In this document: positions 61,306 to 64,000 of the stretch, piece by piece
Layout of the letters: every line of letters begins with the position of its first letter
Numbering within the stretch: position 1 is the stretch's first letter
Assembly: GCA_964451095.1 (NCBI GenBank)
Contig: CAYVGI010000007.1
Location: 1-64,000 of the forward strand
DNA: 64,000 nt
Origin: DAOTTY01 sp964451095
GTDB taxonomy: Bacteria > Chloroflexota > Anaerolineae > Aggregatilineales > Phototrophicaceae
Reading direction: 5' to 3'
The notes under the pieces: model-generated
The model's input: only the letters and a program-made list of their open reading frames with translations
Told to the model about the DNA's origin: nothing
The model's database searches: none
Position numbers and translations under genes: made by a program

Positions 61306-62214
61306 TTACACAATTTTGATAGTCGTCTCATCCTGTGCCCACAAATACAGCCATTTTGCCGCCAGCACGTTTAATTCCACCGCATTGCCAGCGCCATTGC
61401 GCCCAAAGCGGTTGTGCCAGTATGCGCCGTGCAGCGGGATAGTGCCCCCGTTTGCATGACGTACCACCATATGATATGGCGTACCGTGCCGTTGCATCGC
61501 GCCTACTTTACACACGCCGCCGCACGCCGCCGGGTGCAGTGTATATGCTCCCGGTGCCATGCTCGCGGGTGCAGTGATAGCGGTTTGCAGCACAGGTGCG
61601 CTACCTGATGTTGCTGTGAGAGTGTTCGTCGTCCGGTCGATGGTCACTGCCTGTGTACCACGCCGACCGGCTGCGTTGTGCGGGGTATCCAATCTGCGCC
61701 AGTGCACTGCCTGCGTCCAACCGACGGGGTCAGCGTCGGCGTCTGCCACGGCGTACCAGGTGCCGCCCGCATTTGTCAGCACGTCTGCTACCTGCATCAC
61801 ACCGCCGTGCCCCACACGGGTAACCAGCGGTGCATCTGCTGCGGCATAACCCCGCACCGCCGCTACCGGGGCGGTTACCTCCACATCAGCGGGCACACGG
61901 CGCACGAGTCGGGTCACCTCAGTGGGGTAGGGTGCAATCGGCTGCACCTGCTCCCTGGTCACTAAACCGCCCTCAGTGGCGTACCAATCCGCGTCGTATT
62001 CCCGGATGGGGAACACCGCATCTGCCCACAGCGTGCGCATCACCTGCCCGGCACGATCAACAATGTGTGTCTGCTGCAAGGCACGCCCCTGCACAATCTG
62101 CGGGGCGGCAAGCGTGGTGCCCGGTCGTATCCCCGGCATGGCAAACCCAAACAGTGATGCGCTCGCAGCGGTGATGCCCGCCGCCTGCAAAAATTCCCTG
62201 CGTGATAGGCTCAT
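61306..62214 (-). CDS. Tat-exported L,D-transpeptidase (YkuD)-like protein lacking the catalytic cysteine
   Basis: 302 aa. The N-terminus carries a twin-arginine signal ('SRREFLQAAG', then a hydrophobic run). The middle (about 90-180) has two SH3-like repeats, and the end resembles the YkuD domain, with H262-G ('IPLHGAYWHNRFG') and 'AAKWLYLWA'. In active relatives 14-17 residues from this His stand Ser-His-Gly-Cys; here they are Ala-Gly-Asn-Ala (275-278), so the catalytic Cys and second His are absent. It should be a binding protein rather than an enzyme. It overlaps the upstream molybdoprotein gene by 4 nt. Confidence 0.72.
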   Translation of the reverse strand: MSLSRREFLQAAGITAASASLFGFAMPGIRPGTTLAAPQIVQGRALQQTHIVDRAGQVMRTLWADAVFPIREYDADWYATEGGLVTREQVQPIAPYPTEVTRLVRRVPADVEVTAPVAAVRGYAAADAPLVTRVGHGGVMQVADVLTNAGGTWYAVADADADPVGWTQAVHWRRLDTPHNAAGRRGTQAVTIDRTTNTLTATSGSAPVLQTAITAPASMAPGAYTLHPAACGGVCKVGAMQRHGTPYHMVVRHANGGTIPLHGAYWHNRFGRNGAGNAVELNVLAAKWLYLWAQDETTIKIV

Positions 62215-63038
62215 GCGTGCACCTCTATAATCGTCTGGTGGGTGGCTATTTGCTTACCGGATGCGCCCTCGCACTCCGCGCCTACTTCAAGTAGGTATCT
62301 GCCGGGTGCAGGCGGTTGCCATGTCGCCTGCCAGTAAGCGAGCTGCCCCGCTGCCCCGTCGGTGAACACGACATTGTTTCGTGTACCGCCATCTATGCGG
62401 GCAAACACACGCGAAACTGCCTGCGCACCACCGTATGCCCGCCCACGCAACTTAACAGGCTCTCCGTAAGCAACTGGGGTTGCTAGGTCGTCTATTACGA
62501 TAACGGGCTCCGCTGTGCCGTCTGCGGGTAGCCCGCGCCGCTCCCACGTTCCTAGCCGGGGGGTGTCACTCAGCGTGATATGGGTGATCCACTTGGGCAT
62601 CTTGTAGCCCGCTTGCCCTGGCACCATTAGCCGCACTGGAAAACCGTGTTCGGGTGGTAAGGGTTTTCCGTTCATGGTGTGTACTAGCAATGCATCATGC
62701 AGCGCATCCGTGGGTAGGCTGGTCGTGTAACCATCGGCGCAGCTAAAGTTCGCAAATTGGGCACGCGCTTGCGGCGATATGTCCTGGACAATATCGGCAA
62801 ATGGCACGCCGCCCCAGGTTGCCGCCATTAGCATTGGTGCATCGGGGCTGTGCCCGGCACAACTTAGCGCAGCTTGCAGGGTGGTGGTGGGGCGCGTTGT
62901 AAACGTGTTATAGTTTATGGTCAAAGACCGAGAAACATATCCATCAACGACAAGTAGCCACGTCTTCTGGTTCACCTGCGGCACATGCCGTATGTTCTGC
63001 CGGAAGTGCGTATGGTTTTGATTCATTTTGTTCGCCAA
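62211..63038 (-). CDS. Sulfite-oxidase-like molybdopterin-dependent oxidoreductase
   Basis: 275 aa. The first 190 residues match the sulfite oxidase catalytic domain: 'NHTHFRQNIRHVPQV', 'WLLVVDGYV', the molybdenum-ligand cysteine in 'ALSCAGHS', 'ATWGGVPFADIV' and 'GFPVRLMVPGQAGYKMPKW'. The C-terminal part ('VAYGEPVKLRGRAYGGAQAVS') is the Mo-co dimerisation domain. No signal peptide and no haem domain are seen. Physiological substrate unknown. Its gene precedes the Tat-dependent protein and diverges from the Crp-family gene with 39 bp between them. Confidence 0.85.
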   Translation of the reverse strand: MANKMNQNHTHFRQNIRHVPQVNQKTWLLVVDGYVSRSLTINYNTFTTRPTTTLQAALSCAGHSPDAPMLMAATWGGVPFADIVQDISPQARAQFANFSCADGYTTSLPTDALHDALLVHTMNGKPLPPEHGFPVRLMVPGQAGYKMPKWITHITLSDTPRLGTWERRGLPADGTAEPVIVIDDLATPVAYGEPVKLRGRAYGGAQAVSRVFARIDGGTRNNVVFTDGAAGQLAYWQATWQPPAPGRYLLEVGAECEGASGKQIATHQTIIEVHA

Positions 63039-63077
63039 AAACTCCGTCCGCTTGAAATATAAGGGTTATTCTGCACT

Positions 63078-63788
63078 ATGGTCATGACGAGAACCCAACG
63101 GTACAGCCGTACCCGTAACGAGAAACTTTACTATCTGCGCGAGGTAGACATCTTCCAAGATCTCACCGACGGTGAAATCGAGGAGATCAGCGAAATGACG
63201 CGCATGTGTCTTTACCCTAACAATCACCTCTTCTACATGCCAGATGACCCCGGCGAGGTGCTCTTCATCATCAAAAAAGGTCGTGTTCAACTGTACAGGG
63301 TATCGCCGGATGGGCGCAAGCTGGTTTTCGCAACGCTGCACCCCGGTGCCATCTTCGGGCACATGGGCATGATCGGGCAGCGCCTGCACAACACCTTTGC
63401 GGAGTCTGTGGGGGATTGCAAGATCTGCATTATGAACCGTAACGACGTCGAGGAGCTGCTGCTCGCAAAGCCCATCGTCGCGCTGCGCATTCTGGAGCAC
63501 GTCGGCAACCGCCTTGTTGAGGCAGAGCAGCGCTTTGAGGACATCGCGTTCCGCCGGATGCCCGCCCGCATTGCTCGCCTCATCTTGCAGATGACCGCAG
63601 ACCAAAGTGACACCACCGTGCTTAAGGGTTACACGCACCAACAGCTTGCAGACATGCTGGGCACCTACCGCGAAACAACCACGCAAATTCTCAACGACTT
63701 TAAGCAGCAGGGGCTTATCAAGCTGGGGCGCAAAACCATCGAGATCCTGGACGAGGAGGGACTAGCGGCAATTGCTGACGACGATTAG
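63078..63788 (+). CDS. Crp/Fnr-family transcriptional regulator
   Basis: 236 aa. The cyclic-nucleotide-binding-like domain (about residues 18-135) has 'VDIFQDLTDGEIEEIS', 'GEVLFIIKKGRVQLYRVSPDG' and 'LHPGAIFGHMGMIG'. The C-terminal winged helix (about 165-230) has the Crp recognition region 'THQQLADMLGTYRETTTQIL'. No Fnr-type cysteine cluster is seen in the N-terminus. The effector is unknown; the residues of the phosphate-binding cassette are not the cAMP consensus. Two CRP-like palindromes lie 60-105 bp downstream, before the next gene. Confidence 0.92.
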   Translation: MVMTRTQRYSRTRNEKLYYLREVDIFQDLTDGEIEEISEMTRMCLYPNNHLFYMPDDPGEVLFIIKKGRVQLYRVSPDGRKLVFATLHPGAIFGHMGMIGQRLHNTFAESVGDCKICIMNRNDVEELLLAKPIVALRILEHVGNRLVEAEQRFEDIAFRRMPARIARLILQMTADQSDTTVLKGYTHQQLADMLGTYRETTTQILNDFKQQGLIKLGRKTIEILDEEGLAAIADDD

Positions 63789-63845
63789 GAACGTAATCGT
63801 TATCGCATGTGTGCGCCTATTTTCGTGACACTTGTCCTGCCTGGA

Positions 63846-63861
63846 TGTGAAACTCGTCACC
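63846..63861 (+). promoter_or_regulatory. CRP/FNR-like operator, site 1
   Basis: TGTGA-AACTCG-TCACC matches the CRP consensus TGTGA-N6-TCACA at 9 of 10 bases. It lies 33 bp (three helical turns) upstream of site 2 and just downstream of the Crp-family gene. Confidence 0.6.
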
Positions 63862-63878
63862 GCATTTGTGCGGTACAC

Positions 63879-63894
63879 TGTGATTAGTTTCACA
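63879..63894 (+). promoter_or_regulatory. CRP/FNR-like operator, site 2
   Basis: TGTGA-TTAGTT-TCACA is a perfect match to the CRP half-site consensus. It lies 25 bp upstream of the start codon of the partial gene, so the protein bound here could block or activate its promoter; a TACACT element at 63874-63879 overlaps its first base. Confidence 0.7.
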
Positions 63895-63919
63895 AACAAA
63901 TTTGGAAGGGCAAACCGAT

Positions 63920-64000
63920 ATGCCAAGCTCAACCCGACCGAGACTGCTGCCTGTGGTGCTGGCACTGTTGATTTTGCTGGCACTGGCGGTGTTCGCAAAT
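63920..64000 (+). CDS. Start of a secreted or membrane-anchored protein (partial)
   Basis: Only the first 27 codons are in the window. They encode a basic start and a hydrophobic stretch ('LLPVVLALLILLALAVFA') that is a signal peptide or anchor. GGAAGGG 9 nt upstream supports the ATG. The gene is cut by the window end, so the product cannot be named. The CRP-like sites before it suggest control by the adjacent regulator. Confidence 0.65.
   Translation, partial: MPSSTRPRLLPVVLALLILLALAVFAN

Noticed and set aside
1..64000. Search for CRISPR arrays, tRNA or rRNA genes, transposases and phage genes
   Set aside because: No regularly spaced repeats, cloverleaf-like segments, conserved rRNA stretches or transposase motifs were seen by eye. 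A tRNAscan or Infernal run would settle it for small RNAs.

Overview
The window is high-GC bacterial chromosome with densely packed operons, many 1-4 nt stop/start overlaps, and no rRNA, tRNA, CRISPR array or transposase that I could find. The gene set suggests a member of the Chloroflexota, probably Anaerolineae-like. Reasons are: secreted proteins with PPC domains and Thr/Pro linkers, TadE/TadG-like surface proteins, several GT-C type membrane glycosyltransferases, a CcdA-TlpA fusion, a SpoIIE-type phosphatase, and a YqeY / PgpH / YbeY / DgkA cluster of the Gram-positive kind. This is inference from family content; no marker gene was placed on a tree.

Layout. 1-7.2 kb: a GAF-SpoIIE phosphatase on the minus strand, a secreted PPC protein and an M20 peptidase on the plus strand, then a minus-strand run with a DinB/maleylpyruvate-isomerase-like protein, a GNAT acetyltransferase and a membrane-anchored glycosidase-like protein. 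7.2-11.6 kb: two DgkA-like kinases, YbeY, a PgpH-type HD phosphodiesterase and YqeY. 11.7-21.3 kb (minus): a response regulator, a TPR protein, six polytopic membrane proteins of one family (one a fused double copy) and a lectin-fold-like protein. 21.4-34.2 kb (plus): two propeller-like proteins, nine more membrane proteins of the same family overlapping head to tail, an inverted FG-GAP protein, then two further copies, the last with a frameshift. 34.3-36.8 kb: a SnoaL-like secreted protein, lipoyl synthase (lipA) and a VapBC-type toxin-antitoxin pair. 36.8-47.1 kb: six GT-C-like membrane proteins with a Uma2 nuclease-like protein and two DUF4177 proteins between them. 47.2-58.6 kb: a PspA-like coiled-coil protein, a histidine kinase, two OmpR-type response regulators and three large TadE/TadG-like surface proteins. 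58.6-64 kb: a DUF2085 membrane protein, CcdA-TlpA, an L,D-transpeptidase-like protein without its catalytic cysteine, a sulfite-oxidase-like molybdoprotein, a Crp/Fnr regulator and the start of a secreted protein behind two CRP-like operators.

The most striking feature is the membrane-protein array: 17 genes (18 family units) at 12.6-19.3, 23.4-30.6 and 32.2-34.2 kb. They share an N-terminal N/H-P motif, a cytoplasmic 'FDLLxxTP' motif like that of ABC-2 permeases, and a later basic motif ('EPLWRxxxxTxLG' in the first cluster). No ABC ATPase gene lies in the window. The two main clusters diverge from one intergenic region at about 21.4 kb, and one side is headed by a response regulator and a TPR protein. 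I read it as an expanded, probably undescribed ABC-2-like permease system; function is unknown.
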